Shown in pieces: positions 20,942 through 34,120 of a DNA stretch of 64,000 nucleotides. Source of the stretch: Sclerurus mexicanus (lineage: Eukaryota > Chordata > Aves > Passeriformes > Furnariidae). Numbering within the stretch: position 1 is the stretch's first letter; the number at the start of each line of letters is the position of its first letter. Location: NCBI GenBank assembly GCA_013396755.1, contig VWZF01005530.1, positions 203,001 to 267,000 of the forward strand. The letters are read 5' to 3'. The position numbers and the translations under genes were made by a program. The notes below the pieces were generated by a model. It searched no databases. It was given only the letters and a program-made list of their open reading frames with translations, and had not been told where the DNA came from.

Positions 20942-21607
20942 CTGGAAAAGACAATGGCCATCACTCACATCACCAGCCCCTTTCCTTCCAAAGAAGGCAC
21001 AAGAAAACATCAAAGATAGACCTCATCGTGTACAGTCCTGCAGTGAAAGCTGTCTCCCTGTCTTACACAGAAAGCAAAACCCACAAAAAAGGTAAGAATT
21101 GTACAAAACTTGTTACTTTATCTGCTTATTCCTATTACTAGGATAGGCTTTGCAAGGTGGCAATGAAAGTTTTTCCAGAACAGCCCAATTCTCCAGCTGA
21201 GGGCATCCCATCTCCTAAAATGTTTGGGAAAATTTAAAGGCCCTGATAATGGCCCTGTTACAGCTTCACCAGCCTGAGCAATAGCCCAGTGTATCCAGTT
21301 CCACCTCCTGCCAAGGATGTTGCCTTGCTGTCTTTGTAACTCACTTTCTGCCAGAATAATAATTTTTTTTGCCATATATTCTGCCATGAGTCATTTTATT
21401 GGTTTGTTTAGTCTGGTCCTAGTTTGCTAAAATAAATGCCTGGCCCATGGTTTCTGCTTACCCACCCATAACCTTATCTGTAACCTGATGGAAAGGGCTT
21501 ATGCCTATGGAAAGAGCCATGCCTTCACTGCCCATATACTTCTTCCTCCTTTCTGCTCAGCCCAGGCAGCAAGATCTTGAGAGGAAAGAGCAAAGGCAGG
21601 ATCTCAC
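20942..21607 (-). other. ACAN: ACAN intron between exons 3 and 4
   Basis: A 666-bp intron with a GTGAGA donor and a TTCCAG acceptor. Nothing else was recognised. Confidence 0.8.
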
Positions 21608-21979
21608 CTTTCACCAGGACCTCTATTGTGTCTTGTCTGTCCTCAATCCCATACATCACTTCGCAGCGATAAATCCCGGTGTGGTTGGATCTCAGTGCCT
21701 TGATCTCCAGGGTGGCATCGGTGGGGATGGCGGGGTAATTGGGCAAGGAGATCGCCTCCCTGTACTCGGAGTTGAGCCGGATTTTCCCTCCAGTGGCCAC
21801 TAGCAAGACAACTTCGGTCCCGTTTGAAAGCTTGCTCCATTTGATCCGTGGGGTCAGCATAACACTGGTGTCCTGTTCCTCTGGGATGTTGAAGTAACAG
21901 GGGATGTTCAGGGAGCTTCCCAGGATAACACGCAGGGGAGACTGCTCAGGTATCTTGACTTCCAGGCCATCACTACTGT
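21608..21979 (-). CDS. ACAN: ACAN exon 3: Ig-like V loop of G1
   Basis: Encodes model residues 24-148, the immunoglobulin-type A loop of the G1 domain, which pairs with cartilage link protein (HAPLN1) to stabilise hyaluronan binding. The two disulfide cysteines are visible in NIPCYF (about residue 51) and YRCEV (about residue 129). NGT and NHT are candidate N-glycosylation sites. The acceptor is GCAG|ACAGTAG and the donor is GTGAAAG|GTGAGA, both phase 1. The exon is 372 nt with no gap. The start codon shown by a simple ORF scan lies inside the exon; the true 5' part, from the split Asp codon through the first cysteine, extends up to 21979. Confidence 0.96.
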
Positions 21980-22519
21980 CTGCCAGTTCCCAAACAAAGC
22001 AACAGTTACATTAATAACACCTTTAATACAAAATATCAGCAGTTCTGTATGATCCAGTGCCTACATCTGCTGTGCAAACCTGTACCCACATATTCAGATA
22101 AAACTTTTTTTGGTGTAGTCTAGAAAGGGAAGTTATGGCAATGCCCACTTCACCATGGTTGTTTTTGGGATTTGGATCAATGCTGGATGGGGGAATGAAG
22201 GGAATGAAGGGAATAAAGGGCTCTACTGCAGTGCAGCTGCTGCTTGCGCTATGAGATCACACCTGATAATGTTGAAAAAGGGTATGCTGAAATTCTCTTA
22301 GTTTCCCCATAAATCTACCTTTGCCTGTAGCTATCTTCCTAGCTCCCAAGCACATGAGCAGTGAGAGGCTGTGGTATAGCAGCCATCTGAACAGAGGAGC
22401 CTTCTGTGTGCTCAGAGTAGATCTTGGGTACACTTTTTTCTGGGGGCTGCCCAAACTTGGGGATCGACCAGAGTGCAGCACAGGTCTCAGTCTCGCATTC
22501 CCATACCCTGGACACGTAC
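21980..22519 (-). other. ACAN: ACAN intron between exons 2 and 3
   Basis: A 540-bp intron with a GTACGT donor and a TGGCAG acceptor. A small GGAATGAAG-type local repeat lies at about 22192-22216. Nothing else was recognised. Confidence 0.8.
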
Positions 22520-22596
22520 CTGAGAGCTCCACAGAGTTGGCTGTGGTGATGACTTGCAAACACACAAACACTAATAGTAAAGTGGTCATAGTTTAC
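22520..22596 (-). CDS. ACAN: ACAN exon 2: 5' UTR end, start codon and signal peptide
   Basis: The ATG is at 22587-22589 on the minus strand and begins MTTLLLVFVCLQVITTANS, a hydrophobic secretory signal peptide like that of other aggrecans. Seven untranslated bases precede the ATG, after a pyrimidine-rich acceptor ending TTGCAG at 22597. The donor follows base 22520 (CTCAG|GTACGT). Seventy coding bases give 23 codons plus one base, so the intron is phase 1. The start is chosen because it matches the family N-terminus and sits immediately behind a good acceptor. The 5' neighbour must be an untranslated exon 1 far upstream, since there is no other start or promoter close by. Confidence 0.95.
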
Positions 22597-25402
22597 CTGC
22601 AAGAAAAAAACACATGGAAAAAGGACTTGTCACAGCGGTATGTTCACAGGGAACCGAGTGCTGTAGATGCTGCTGCAGGGCAGTGCAATGCTTTCAGCTG
22701 CCCCTTAAGCCTCCTACACTCCTCACACTGAAAGTGAAAGCTGGTCCCTGGGGAAGGATGCTGTCTCAAAGCGTCTCTTTCTTTAGAAATAAGTCCTTGA
22801 GACAAATAAATAAGATGCTCTGCTATGTACAAGAGATAGAAGTGTTATTATGCATCACTTATTACACTGCTCTCCCACTCTCTCACTTGTGATTCAATCT
22901 TACCCATGAAGCAGAAAGATATTTTTACAACAGGTCTTCACACTTATTACCTATTTACTCAAGAAGGACCATCACATCCACAAAGCCTCTGTCTCAGAAC
23001 AGGAGCTGTTCCTGGTTGGGCATCCCCACCCAAGCCAGCACTGGCTCTCAGGCCAGATGGTTAGATGCACTTTGTATTCCTTAAAATGCTCTGAAGGGAA
23101 ATTTGCCCTCCATGTGATGGAAAGGCCAAACATTACAACTCGTTGGTCCAATCTCTTATACTGAGAGCATACAAAGCCTTAATTGCAAATGGATCCTGAA
23201 CTGGCAGAAGAAATCCACAGGAAATAATTCTGGGTATCTTAAATCTACCCTAAAAATATCCCATTGGGATACTTCAATTAGTCAAAGCAACCTGCTACTT
23301 CTAAAGCTCTAGGAAAAGAAAGAAGCATCCTGCTGACATTGAGTGACAGAAGTAATATAGGGAGGCCAACTAAATTAATCCTAACTGGATTATCATCCAA
23401 TATAATATCATGGCATATTAAATTGTCACAAAGACTCAAGTTGGTTTCAATATTTCAAATAAAAAACATGTCCTCTGGCAACCCAGCATTGTTTGACATC
23501 ACATTTCAGCCCTGACTCAGAAGGAAGGACCACACCTACTGAATCACTGGTGTTTCCTTTGAGGTCACCTGTCCAAATATTGGCTCTTTAACTCCTCTGA
23601 TTTAGAAAGATTCCAGCTGATTTTAGCTGACAGGGAACATATTAAGTATATGTCTATTGACCTTGTAGACTGTTAAATATCCTCATTGGCACAAGAAAAG
23701 GCCAAAAATAAACCCCATCCTGTACAGTCCAGCATTATCCTTTCACTTATGAAAAAATTTACCTCCATGCACTCACTCATTTCAACCTGACACATCACAA
23801 AACCTTACCTTCAGTCAATAAAGACAGCTATACAGGCAGAAAATATGAGACAACAGGGGTGGAACACACTGACTGAGAAACATGGAGACTTCAGTTTGTA
23901 GGTGCAAGGCTAAAGAAGACCAAATGGACATATTCCCGTTTCTGAGTAAAATGGGAATAAAATTTCAGGTAAGCGCTAACCTCAGGGAGAATTTGTGGAG
24001 TTGTACGGATGTTTGGGTGTGTTTCTGGTTAGGAATGATATCTGCATAGGCAGTGTATTATGAACCCCTTCTGCAGTATGACAGTTCACTTAATTTCTCT
24101 TTAATGATGGCCATGACCAAATCAACTGCCCTGCTGCAGAGGAGGTCAAAGTGTTTGGCCGTCAGGACTTGGACAATGATGGGGGGACATGCCCATATGA
24201 TGGGCTGTGGGGGGCAGTGAATTGCCTTCTGCTCCTCAGTAATCAAGGAGAATTGGAAACACCACCTGCTATGGATAAACAGTCTAAAAACAACTTGGCT
24301 AAAGAGCCATACTCAAGAGTCCTTAAAGAGCTGGCTGAGTAAGTTGCTGACCCACTGACGTTCATTTATAATCTGCACTGGAGCAGGTCTCAAGTGCTGA
24401 AGAACTGTACCAGTAGTCAGCCAAGACACACAGCGATGAGCCTCATAGATACATGCTAGTTTGATTGACATACATTCCAGGCAAAATAATGGAAAATGTG
24501 ATACAGACTTCAATTTATTACGTGCTGAAGAATAGGCATAATATTAATCTTAGTTAAGACAGTTGTATATAAAACAGGTGCGTCCAAACTTGAATTTATT
24601 ATTTGGCATGATTCTAAGCTTGTTTGATAAAGCTGTCTGCATGGTTGCAACACAATATAGTTAGATTTTTATAAGGTTTGACTTTCACAGGGTTCCATGA
24701 TAAGATGTGTAATGTCAGGACTACATCCATTAAAACATCTTAGCAGAAGCCAGACTGGTGGGTCTCTAAGAGGATCCGTCTGCGGGACGTGGATGTTGAA
24801 GGAAATGTTTCTACTGGGCATCTACAGGGGTTGGTTTTAGATCCAATGGGATTCTGAATAGACTGTACTTTAATAGAATCAAATACAAAATTATGCAGGA
24901 AATGCAGAGCATGCCTGTAATGGGATGTTGTGTCCTAGAAAGCAGTCATTCAGGAGAGCTACTGCTATTATCCAATATTAAACCAAACAGGAATTCCTCT
25001 CTGTGCATTAGTGCACACCTCTGGGCTGACATGAGGATATCAGAAAAAGGTGGTGCAGAAATATCCAGTAGGAAGAATCTGAGGGCTAGAGGAAATGCTT
25101 TATGGGGGGAAACTAGGAAATCTTAACCTTGTTATTGTAACAAATAATAATAATAAAAAAAGGCTGAGAAGTTGACAACAGTGCACAAATATTGTTACAA
25201 GCAGAAGCTGCTGATATTAAAAGCTCTTTAATCCAACAGAAAGTCACCACCATAACTAATAGCTGAGAGACATATGCCAAGTAAACTCAAATTGGAAACA
25301 AAACCCACATTTTACATGGCAGGTGATGGAATTTCTATCCCTCAGTGGCTTCAAATCCAGACTTGAAGGCTTATTTGGAAGATACAGCTTGGGCAAATGC
25401 AA

Positions 25403-25472
25403 GTTATGGTGCTCAATAGAGAGGTAACAGGATGAAGGTTATGGTGCTCAATAGAGAGGTAACAGGATGAAG
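25403..25472. repeat. Perfect 35-bp tandem duplication
   Basis: The unit beginning GTTATGGTGCTCAATAGA occurs twice head-to-tail (25403-25437 and 25438-25472) with no mismatch, which suggests a recent duplication that may vary in copy number. Confidence 0.9.
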
Positions 25473-28400
25473 TTTAAGGGGCCCACATTCACTGATCAGC
25501 TCCGAAGAGTTCCTTCTGACATTAAAACTAGTGAATATGAATGTATTTGTGTTTCAATCTCTGCTCTTGTATTATTCATCTTGCCTGGCTCTAGGCAGTA
25601 CAAAGAATCATGCTTATGAATCTCACACGCATGTTTTATCTGTCTTGTAGGACCAAAGGTCAAAAGATATCCTGTAAAATTAACAACCTTTCCTGCTCAG
25701 TCTCATCCAGCCATGCCTGAACTCCACACAGGCAAGGCATCCTGCAGCTCTGTGTCAGGCAGGAAGAAAGGAATTCAGGAGAAAGTTGCCAGTGGAAGAG
25801 GAGGAAATGGGCTAAACCTGTATTTTGGGAACAGGTCCAGGTTACAGACCAGCCACTAGCACTTGAGAAACACAGCAGAAAACTTCAAGCACACAAAGTT
25901 TCTGTGTTTTGGCAAATCTTTAAGCTTCATGGGGAAAATCGTTTAGTTCAAGGAATGCTCCCCACAGAACAAACGATTGTGGGACTGTGCATCCAGCTCC
26001 CTCATAGAATAGGTCACTGGTTTCACTAAGGACCAGCCTAACATTTACTAGGGACTGTCTCCCTGGAACAAGGTTGTGGGCTCGGCTCAGATTATTTCTA
26101 CTGGCATCACCCCATAGCTGCCATTCCAATGTATATCCTCCACTCACATCCTCTGGGTGAAAGGAGAAATAGGAAAGTAAAGACTATGTGAGCCCTGAAA
26201 GCAAGGTGGACCCTCCAGGGCAGAAGAGATTCAGGTAGAGGACACTCTTCTAGCCATTACTAACTAATTCTTCAGTCATGATACATGCTTGAGCATTAAA
26301 TAAAAGCACTCACTTCTCCAGGCTCCTTAGATCAGGTACCTCTCAGCCAACTTGCATTTTGCCAAGATCCAAATAAGCAGAATAGCCCTGAGTATCATGA
26401 GGTAAGCTCAGAGAAGAGAGGCAGGCAGCTTTAGACCCGAGTAGAAACATCCAGGAAATGAAGGTGTTTAAATATAAAGGGAGCTGGCTGGCTGAAGAGA
26501 ATTTTAGGGTCTCTGTCTGCAAATACAGCAAACTGGTATTGTTCTGAGTCCCATACATTTGCTATTTCTCTACATTGGCAGTGGGCTAAGAGGAGAGCAG
26601 GTTCATCTGTCCATCAGGTAGATATCACAAAACAAAATGCTCTAAGTAGGAGAAGTTACCCTTGTCCCAAAGGCTAAGACAAGCTCATGTGCTCCTAGTC
26701 TTATTCAAGCTTTGTGCTGATCTTTCACAAGGAAAAACAATCTTCATACAGTAACAGCTGGGACTAGCAGTATCTTTAGAGTTTGGTTTAGCTGTGGCGA
26801 AAAAAACCCAACCCTCTCTTATCCCACAGAAGCCCAGAGGAAAAGGATATTCCTTGTGAGCAGTGGTTAAACAAATCACAAAAACAATGTTTTGGGTGTA
26901 TTCTGCGGAAGTGTTGAGTCCCTGCCAATAAGAAACCCAACCTACTCCTCAGGGTGCTGTTTGCAATGTTGATCTTAATTTTTCATTCCCCTTAATCATG
27001 CCAAAGAGTCCAACCCTGAGTCTGCAGGCAGCTCTGGTCGGGATTCACTATGCTGGGAATGCCTTTGATTAATGTCCTGTTGTTACAGCAGTGGTTCCAT
27101 GCTGCAATACTTCTACTCTGTTGTCTCTAGTGGAATGTCCAAAGCACATGTTAATGAGCAAACAGCTGTTTGAAGGAGCAGTTCTGGAAGCAAGTAAGTG
27201 AAGAAGGGGTTGTGCCTGAGCAGATGTAGATAGCACAGATGATGGAGACCTTGTCTGTCTAGACAAGGGAAGTGGGGAGGTTGATCCTCTCATTCTAAAG
27301 CAGCATCTAAACGGATTATATAGCACAGATTATATGCCTCAAAACAGGCAGATTCCTCTCTGCTGACTATCAAAGCAGAGGAGGGTGACTACCTCAAGAG
27401 TGATTGCTATCTTGACAGAGGTATGGCTTCAGATTAAGTGAGCTGTGCCCAAGGAGCAGGAAGGTACAGTTCAGCAGGTGGGAGTATCAGTGTGTGCTCA
27501 CTGAGATGGGATCTGACACAGAGAAAAAGTTCTCAGTGATGAGTAAGTGCTTGTGCTGCATGACCGAGTAAAGGCACAGTAAAGCCTGCAGCAGGCTAAG
27601 CAGTGTCAGGAACATCCCCTGCTCAGCATCTTACAGACTGGCCCCCAGCTGTAGCTGAATGGTTAAGGAGAGAGGTAGACCTGAGAAACATGCTGGGGAT
27701 ACAGCCAGTACCCCTCCCACATGTGTCATAAATAAAACAGACCTCTGGAGATAACCTCATTTGACTACTTTTTTGAAAAACATTGAGGTATTCTGGCTAC
27801 CACGAAAAGGTGAGCTCCTGAACCCACAGAAACTACCAGGTCATTGCTGGCAAACTCCAATTGCAGGCTCCTTATCTTCTAGCAGAAAAAGTCACCTTGA
27901 AGAGTAGTTGTTCTGCACACACTTCAGTGGAGCTCTTCCTAGGATGATCACTAAGAGACGTCTGTCCAAGCTCTAGCAGGGAGCACTGTCAGGGACTAAT
28001 TCTTGTGGCACGTAGCCCTACACACAAGCAGCAATGATCACACTATGCTTTCTGCGAGGTCCATGTTACAAAAGTACCTTCCATCCCTGTAGATTGCTTT
28101 TCTGCAAAATTCCATTTGCACTTTCTGGGAGAGCAGCTGGAGGAGGCAGCTTTTGTGGTGAGAAGAGAGGAGGAGGCAGGACAAGTTACACAAGGTCATG
28201 GCTGTGCCTCTGCGTCAGGATGGCTGTCCCTGTGTGGGGTACCAAGCAATCCAGAGGAGAAAGAATCCAAATAAACTGCCACAAAAATTCCAGTCATCCT
28301 ATCTCCTCTAACCAGTACCCAAGACAGAAACAAGGCCCTCTCCAATTCAGCCTTGGCCAGGAAGGATTCAAGAAAAGCTCTTGCCTTTCTAAAAAGGACA

Positions 28401-29619
28401 AGGTTGGGAATTGGTGGTAGGCTCAGGAGCTCTCCACCCCAGAGAACAACTGTGCCTTTCACCAAGTTTATTGACACTTTATTTTACACCTGAGGCTGTG
28501 CTTCTGAATTGGATTGTGTGCAGTGTCCTAAATTTGCTACATATAAATATGTTTATTTGAGAATCTAAGTGTGTGTGGAGGGAAGCGTGTACCTATATGC
28601 AGACAGGTTTAATCCCTTGCTCTTCCAACCACGTCCCTAGGTTTTCAAAGGGATGAAGAACATGGAGGGAACAAGAAAAGGAAAAGTCACTACAGTGAAA
28701 GTTCAACAAAGTACCCACACAGTCAGACTGCACAGTGGAAAATAGCCAGATGGCCTGTTTGCAGCACAGCCTAAATAGTTTGTTTGCTGTAAAACATTTT
28801 CTGTCCTAGTCTATTTTAATTGAATCCCATCTGAAGTTTCCCCCCCGTGGCCTTTGCTTGCTCCAGACCATTTAATCACCCTTACTGCAATTAAATTTAT
28901 TTTCATGATCCTTAGTCCCACATTTGTCCTATTTTTTTATTTTTTTTTTTTCCATTGGGGTCATATGGGTCATTTTAAGCTTCCTTCTTTCTCAGTTTTG
29001 GAAAACCTTTAATACACTTACATATTGTTTCTGGCAGCTAATAAAATGTCACTTGTTACCTGGAAGATATGCCTGGGCATAAAGGTATTTCCAATGATAA
29101 TATTTCCTTTAAAATTATGGCTATAAAGAGGCTCCTGAACAAGAGTTAGGTCCAGCTGTACCCATTTGGTCCTGGATTCTCTCTCTTCAACTCATTTTCC
29201 ACTCCTGGTTTATTCCCTGTCAGGGAATGGACCTTAGTTTCTCTAGGACATTTGGTCACCTTCATCCAGTCTTATCTCAACACTATTATTTTCAGGCACC
29301 AGCACTTGATTTGATGAGGTCTGAGATGACACCATCACCCAGCAGGGTCACCAGGAGAATTCTCATGTATATTTAGACAGCACATCCCATGCCCCTGTAG
29401 GCTTCGGAGTAAAACTGTTTTCTCCTCTCCTGCAAAACTGTAAAACTACAGACCAGTCATCTGTGATCTCTACAAACAAACACCTTATTGTCTCTCTGTG
29501 TGTTCCCAGTCTCTGTGCAGAACTGAGGTTTTTTTCTGTTAAAAACCTCAGCCTGGTCCAGGAAATGGGAGGGAAGGAAGGAGGGGGGAAAAAAAGTGAG
29601 TGGGGTGGGCAAACCCAGT

Positions 29620-29643
29620 TTTCTTTCTTCTTCTTCTTCTTTT
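29620..29643. repeat. (CTT)n microsatellite
   Basis: A run of TTC/CTT units on the plus strand, within an area of purine- and pyrimidine-rich low-complexity sequence. Confidence 0.8.
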
Positions 29644-31296
29644 AAATAAGGCAAACTTTGCAACAGAAATATGGCAATAAATGCAGTCCTGTGATTTTTC
29701 ATGTTTTTTCAGCTGCAGAGAAAATAGGAGAAATATTCCATTCTGTTTGGCTTCCAAACCATTCTGAGAGTAAGGTCTTTATGTACAGAGCAGTTTGGAT
29801 GCTGCTCCTGCCTGCTCTGTTTCTGAAACCATCCCTGCAACAATAAAGTCTTTTTTTTCCCCTAATCAGAAAGACACATGGCAGAAACTGCAGAGATATT
29901 TTGTCATCAAGGGATGTGGTCCTCCACAAGCTGACAGCCCTGCACCATTGGCTGCCTGGATTGCTACAGGAGGTGGCAAACTGATGGCATTGATGCACTC
30001 TTCGTGCATAAGGCACAAAACAGGGAACATTTTTCGATGACTGGGAATAATGTGACGTTCCACCTCAAGCCTCATCTGGCTTCTGTCCTCAATCACTCCT
30101 TGCTACTGCAGGTAGGAATATGGTGAGACACAGCTCTATTGATGCACCCTGGTGATGGCACCAGTGTGCCCTCAGCCACGACATGAGCTTCAGAGCTCCT
30201 CTCTGTCCTTTGGCACAGAGACCCAAAGATGATGCTATACTAGACCCTTTATGGCGTTTTTATGACTTTTCTTGCTGTTACAGTTTGACTGGTTATCTAC
30301 TTATATTGCACATACACTACAGGAAAAGCCAAAATACTCAAGGATGTGTGGTCATGTTTTCAGTAAGCAAGATGCCAGAGGAGATCTTAGCAAAACCTAA
30401 ACAGTCCAGTTCTAGGCTCAGTTAGTGAGCCAAGCTCAGACATATGGTCAGGAAGAAACATCCCACTGAACACAAAAAGTTTTATAAGCATTTGTTGGTT
30501 TTTTTTTTATCTACCACAGAACAGCTCTCATCTTTCCCTGACTTCCATTGGTTTTACATTACATCATCACTGACCTCAGCAGCAAGCTAAACACAGAGGC
30601 TCCAGAACAGCAGAAGCCCATAAAAACCGGCTATCCCCAAAATAACTCTTGCAGGAAAACCAGAATTGTCTGCCACTGGCAACACACACACCGGTAATTT
30701 TTCTATCCTCCAGGGACAGAGAAGTTTCAAAATGCCCATTGTGGCAAGTAGATGACAGCTGGAGCCTTTCATGCAAGGTATGGAATCAGCACAAAGTCCT
30801 GGGCTGCCATGGATCCGAGTGTCTGCTTGATATGGAAAGCCTGAGCTACACTCAAACAGCCACTGAAGCCTCTGAATTCAGGGGAACAATGAGCCTTTGA
30901 GATTGGCTGAAGCTCACACTCAAAATCCTCTCTAGTCCGCGAAGAGAAACAGAAACTTCTAAAGAGCAATTCATCTCCTTATGAAATAGATGTCTCAGCT
31001 GAGAACCTTTAAAGAGGGGTTCAGCCATTTCTGTCAGCTGTCAAGGGAGCCTGGAGCACTGTCAGACATCTAACTTTTAGAGATTGGTGTGTGATTATTC
31101 ACTTCATAAAGTGTCCTTATACCCTTTACACTTATTTTCTAGAGCTTCTGTCAGCCTTAAGTGAAGCTTTCCTAGACACAGGAAGGAAAAATACAAAGAA
31201 ACAAAAGAAGAGAAACCAGACCTTCCCTGGATGTGAATATGACTGCAGAAAAGCAAATCTCTTCAGTGCCTCTATGCTGGCTGAAGATTGCAGAGA

Positions 31297-31340
31297 ACCA
31301 TAGAATGGTTTGGGTTGGAAGAGACCTTAAGGAATTCACA
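31297..31340 (-). mobile_element. CR1 LINE 3'-terminal scrap
   Basis: The plus strand reads CATAGAATGGTTTGGGTTGG then AGAGACCTTAAGGAA, the reverse complement of the CR1 3' end. Only about 45 bp are recognisable. Confidence 0.75.
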
Positions 31341-33680
31341 GACAACCCTTCTGCTCTCCAAAGCCTTTCAGAAGGCTGGTTTTCTAGAAAGCAATAAAGT
31401 CTTTGAAACCACATTTTAATATAGAATCCATAGGCACAGAGACCTAAGTCTTCACTGACTTTGCAAGTTACTGCCTCCAACTGATAACTTAATACTCTGC
31501 TACCCCAAATCACTTTGGATGCTCCCATGTGCTCCTAAGAAATGAGATGTGGAAGTTCAGCTAACAGAGCACTGCATGAGTACTGGAAGAGACATCATGG
31601 AGCTGGTCCCTGCCAGTTTCACAATGGTAATGATTTTTTTCTCTCTTGCCGTGCTCCAGGCAGCAGAAAACATCATGCTGGCTTGGAATGACAACAAACT
31701 CAGGAGATTGTGTGAGAGCCAGAAGACCATGGGCATGGCTCGAGGACCTCTGTAATGACCACACATTGGGTAAGGCTAATCACATGTAGTGTGGCCAGAT
31801 TTCTGGTTGGTATCAGTCATGCGTAATATTGTGCACAGCTGTCTTGCATTAGCATCTTCACATTAATAGGCACATCCTTTAACATACAAAGGCTGCAGCA
31901 ACTTCTTGCTAAGGATTCTTTCTACTGATGTGCTACATGTATGAAGCTCCACCAGGGTCTTTTGTGAGGCCGTTCATGGTAGGAGTACATGCAGATGGTA
32001 ATACTAAACATCCTCATATTGTCACAGCTCAGACACAAAAGAGTTAAGTGAGCAATCACATCCTAGCTGGTCTTTGCCTTAGTACAGAATACTGCTGGTG
32101 CTTGACAGCAGTAAAAGCAACCTTTCATCCAACCTCGAGGAAGAGCTTCCAGCTCGATCACAGTCTCAGTATCTGCCTCTTTTTGCTCCCCATTTTGTCT
32201 TTCCAAAGTTGGCACCTAAAAGTTTTCTCTGCATTAATTCCAGACATTGTGTAAACACTGTGCTTAGATTTACTTAAATGAGGCTGTTTCATTCCCAGCT
32301 TTCCTCCCAAGCATATTTCCTGTCTCATAAATTCAAGACATGAACAGTTTAGTTTTGCTAGGAAGGTGGAATCTCAAATTGATCCTCCCTTTGGGATGAC
32401 CTGAAAGACAAAAGGGCAAATGGCATGGGAGAGGGCCCGGATTTTTCTGGTTGCTGCCTGGAAAGCGGGGAGCCATCCTGCCATGTGCTGTTCAGGCAGT
32501 AATGCCAGTGATCCAAGAGATTGTTACCCCTTGTCATAAATAATCTGCAAGATTTGAAGTCTACCAATTTCTTGACATATTTTTTTTTCTTCATATCCCC
32601 AGAAGATGGAGAACCATCTTTTTCTACTGAGCAAATCACTGGCATTTTCAGTGTAGAAGCAAGCGATTTCTATTTTCTCCTGATTTCAGATACTCTAAGT
32701 ATTTGTGACTCCTTAGAAAGGCACATGCATATCAAATTTTCACATACACTCTTTGCAAGGCAAGCAGAAGAAGCCTCTTAGGAGAAAAAGAGCTTTTCCT
32801 CTCAGCCTCTACTCACTAGGACTTTAGATATTTTTTCTGGCAGCAACGTGAACTCCCAACCACAATGCAAGTGTGGGTTTTGCTACTGCTGTTGAAGGAT
32901 CTCACACACTCTCGTGTCAGAAGAAAGGTCTTTAGCAAAACATTGGAGTGGGTTTTAGTCAAAGTTGTCTGCTGTCTGGGACTGATATGATGAACCTCAA
33001 TTCTGGGGGCACTGGGCTCACTTTGCCTTCCAATTTATGGAGAGGGCACACAGTATAAAGAGACCACAAGTTTCACATTCAGACTATAAATGAGGGTTTT
33101 GCTGTCTTGGCTGTGTTGAGCAAGACTCTCCTACTTCTCCATTTCCTCTGCCAGCAAACTTCTGACAACTAAATTGAGCACAAAACAGCCATGCCAGCTT
33201 GTACTTCTCTAGGAGACTGAATGGTACGGGAAGGATTAAGGAAGAGAAGCAGCTTTTCACTCCCATCTCTGGTTCTAGGAAAACTTAATCAATGGCTGGG
33301 CATTGCATCCTGTGAAACTGCCTCATGCATGACAACAGAAGAATGGTTCACTGTCTCCTCTCATTTCCTCCTTGACCAGCTCTCCCAGACCACTTTGTCC
33401 CCCTCTTGACAGTTTTAGCAGTGGTGAAAGACTGTGGACCATGGACAATGCATTCCTCCCTTGCCTCCCTTCAGGGACTGAGCCAAGCAGCCAGTGGGTG
33501 CTGAGTAGGGGCAATGTCTGTGGCTGCTGTCTGGCTGTATAAGCCAGGAGCTTTCCTGCAAGTGTTTGAACAGTTCAAAGCCCATTAAAATCTCACCAGA
33601 TGATCTCTTTTTTCATGTTTTCCCTTTACATTTGTCCCCAGTCACTCACCCAGCCACTGCCATCTCATGGCACTTGGAAG

Positions 33681-34120
33681 TCATAGAATCACAGAATGGT
33701 TTGGATTGGAAGGGACTTTAAAGATCATTTAGTGCCAACCCCCCTGCCGTGGACAGGGACACCTTCCACTATACTGTGTTGCCCAAAGTCCCATCCAACC
33801 TGGCCTTGAACTCCTCCAGCAAAGGGCATCCACACTTTCTCTGGACAACACCTTTAGGGGAAAGAATTTCTTTCTAGTATCTAATCCAAACCTGCCCTCT
33901 TTCAGTTTGAGGCCATTCTCCATTGTCCCATCACTCCAGGTCCTTGCCCAAAGTCTCTTTCTGGCTCTCTTGTAGCCCATTTAGGTACTGGAAGGTGCTC
34001 TCAGGTCTCTTTGGAGCCTTCTCTTCAGGTTGAACATCCTAACTCAGGCAGTCCCCATAGCAGAGGTACTCCAACCCTATAAGCATCCTCATAGCCCTAC
34101 ATCCCTGTACAGTTCCTTCC
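33681..34120 (-). mobile_element. CR1 LINE fragment, 3' portion (about 440 bp)
   Basis: Starts on the plus strand with TCATAGAATCACAGAATGGT, the reversed CR1 tail, and continues through typical reversed CR1 3' sequence (a CCATCCAACCTGGCCTTGAA-type motif and later TTCAGGTTGAACATCC). It is 5'-truncated with no intact reverse transcriptase, and is inserted in the same orientation as ACAN. Confidence 0.9.

Larger units (their letters stand above)
1..22596 (-). other. ACAN: ACAN gene body, coding exons 2 onward (3' end cut off by window edge)
   Basis: Aggrecan is the large chondroitin-sulfate proteoglycan secreted by chondrocytes. Fifteen minus-strand coding exons are separated by GT-AG introns. 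Their lengths (372, 175, 128, 294, 540, 175, 128, 294, 192, 3159, 114, 159, 83 and 145 nt after exon 2) and phases chain without a frame break. The 175/128/294 pattern appears twice, as expected for the G1 and G2 link-module pairs. The domain order is signal peptide, Ig, link x2, interglobular domain, link x2, short KS-position exon, CS, EGF, C-type lectin. The model gives about 2009 residues before the window ends; the sushi exon and C-terminus should lie to the left. No in-frame stop or frameshift was seen, so the gene looks functional. Confidence 0.97.
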
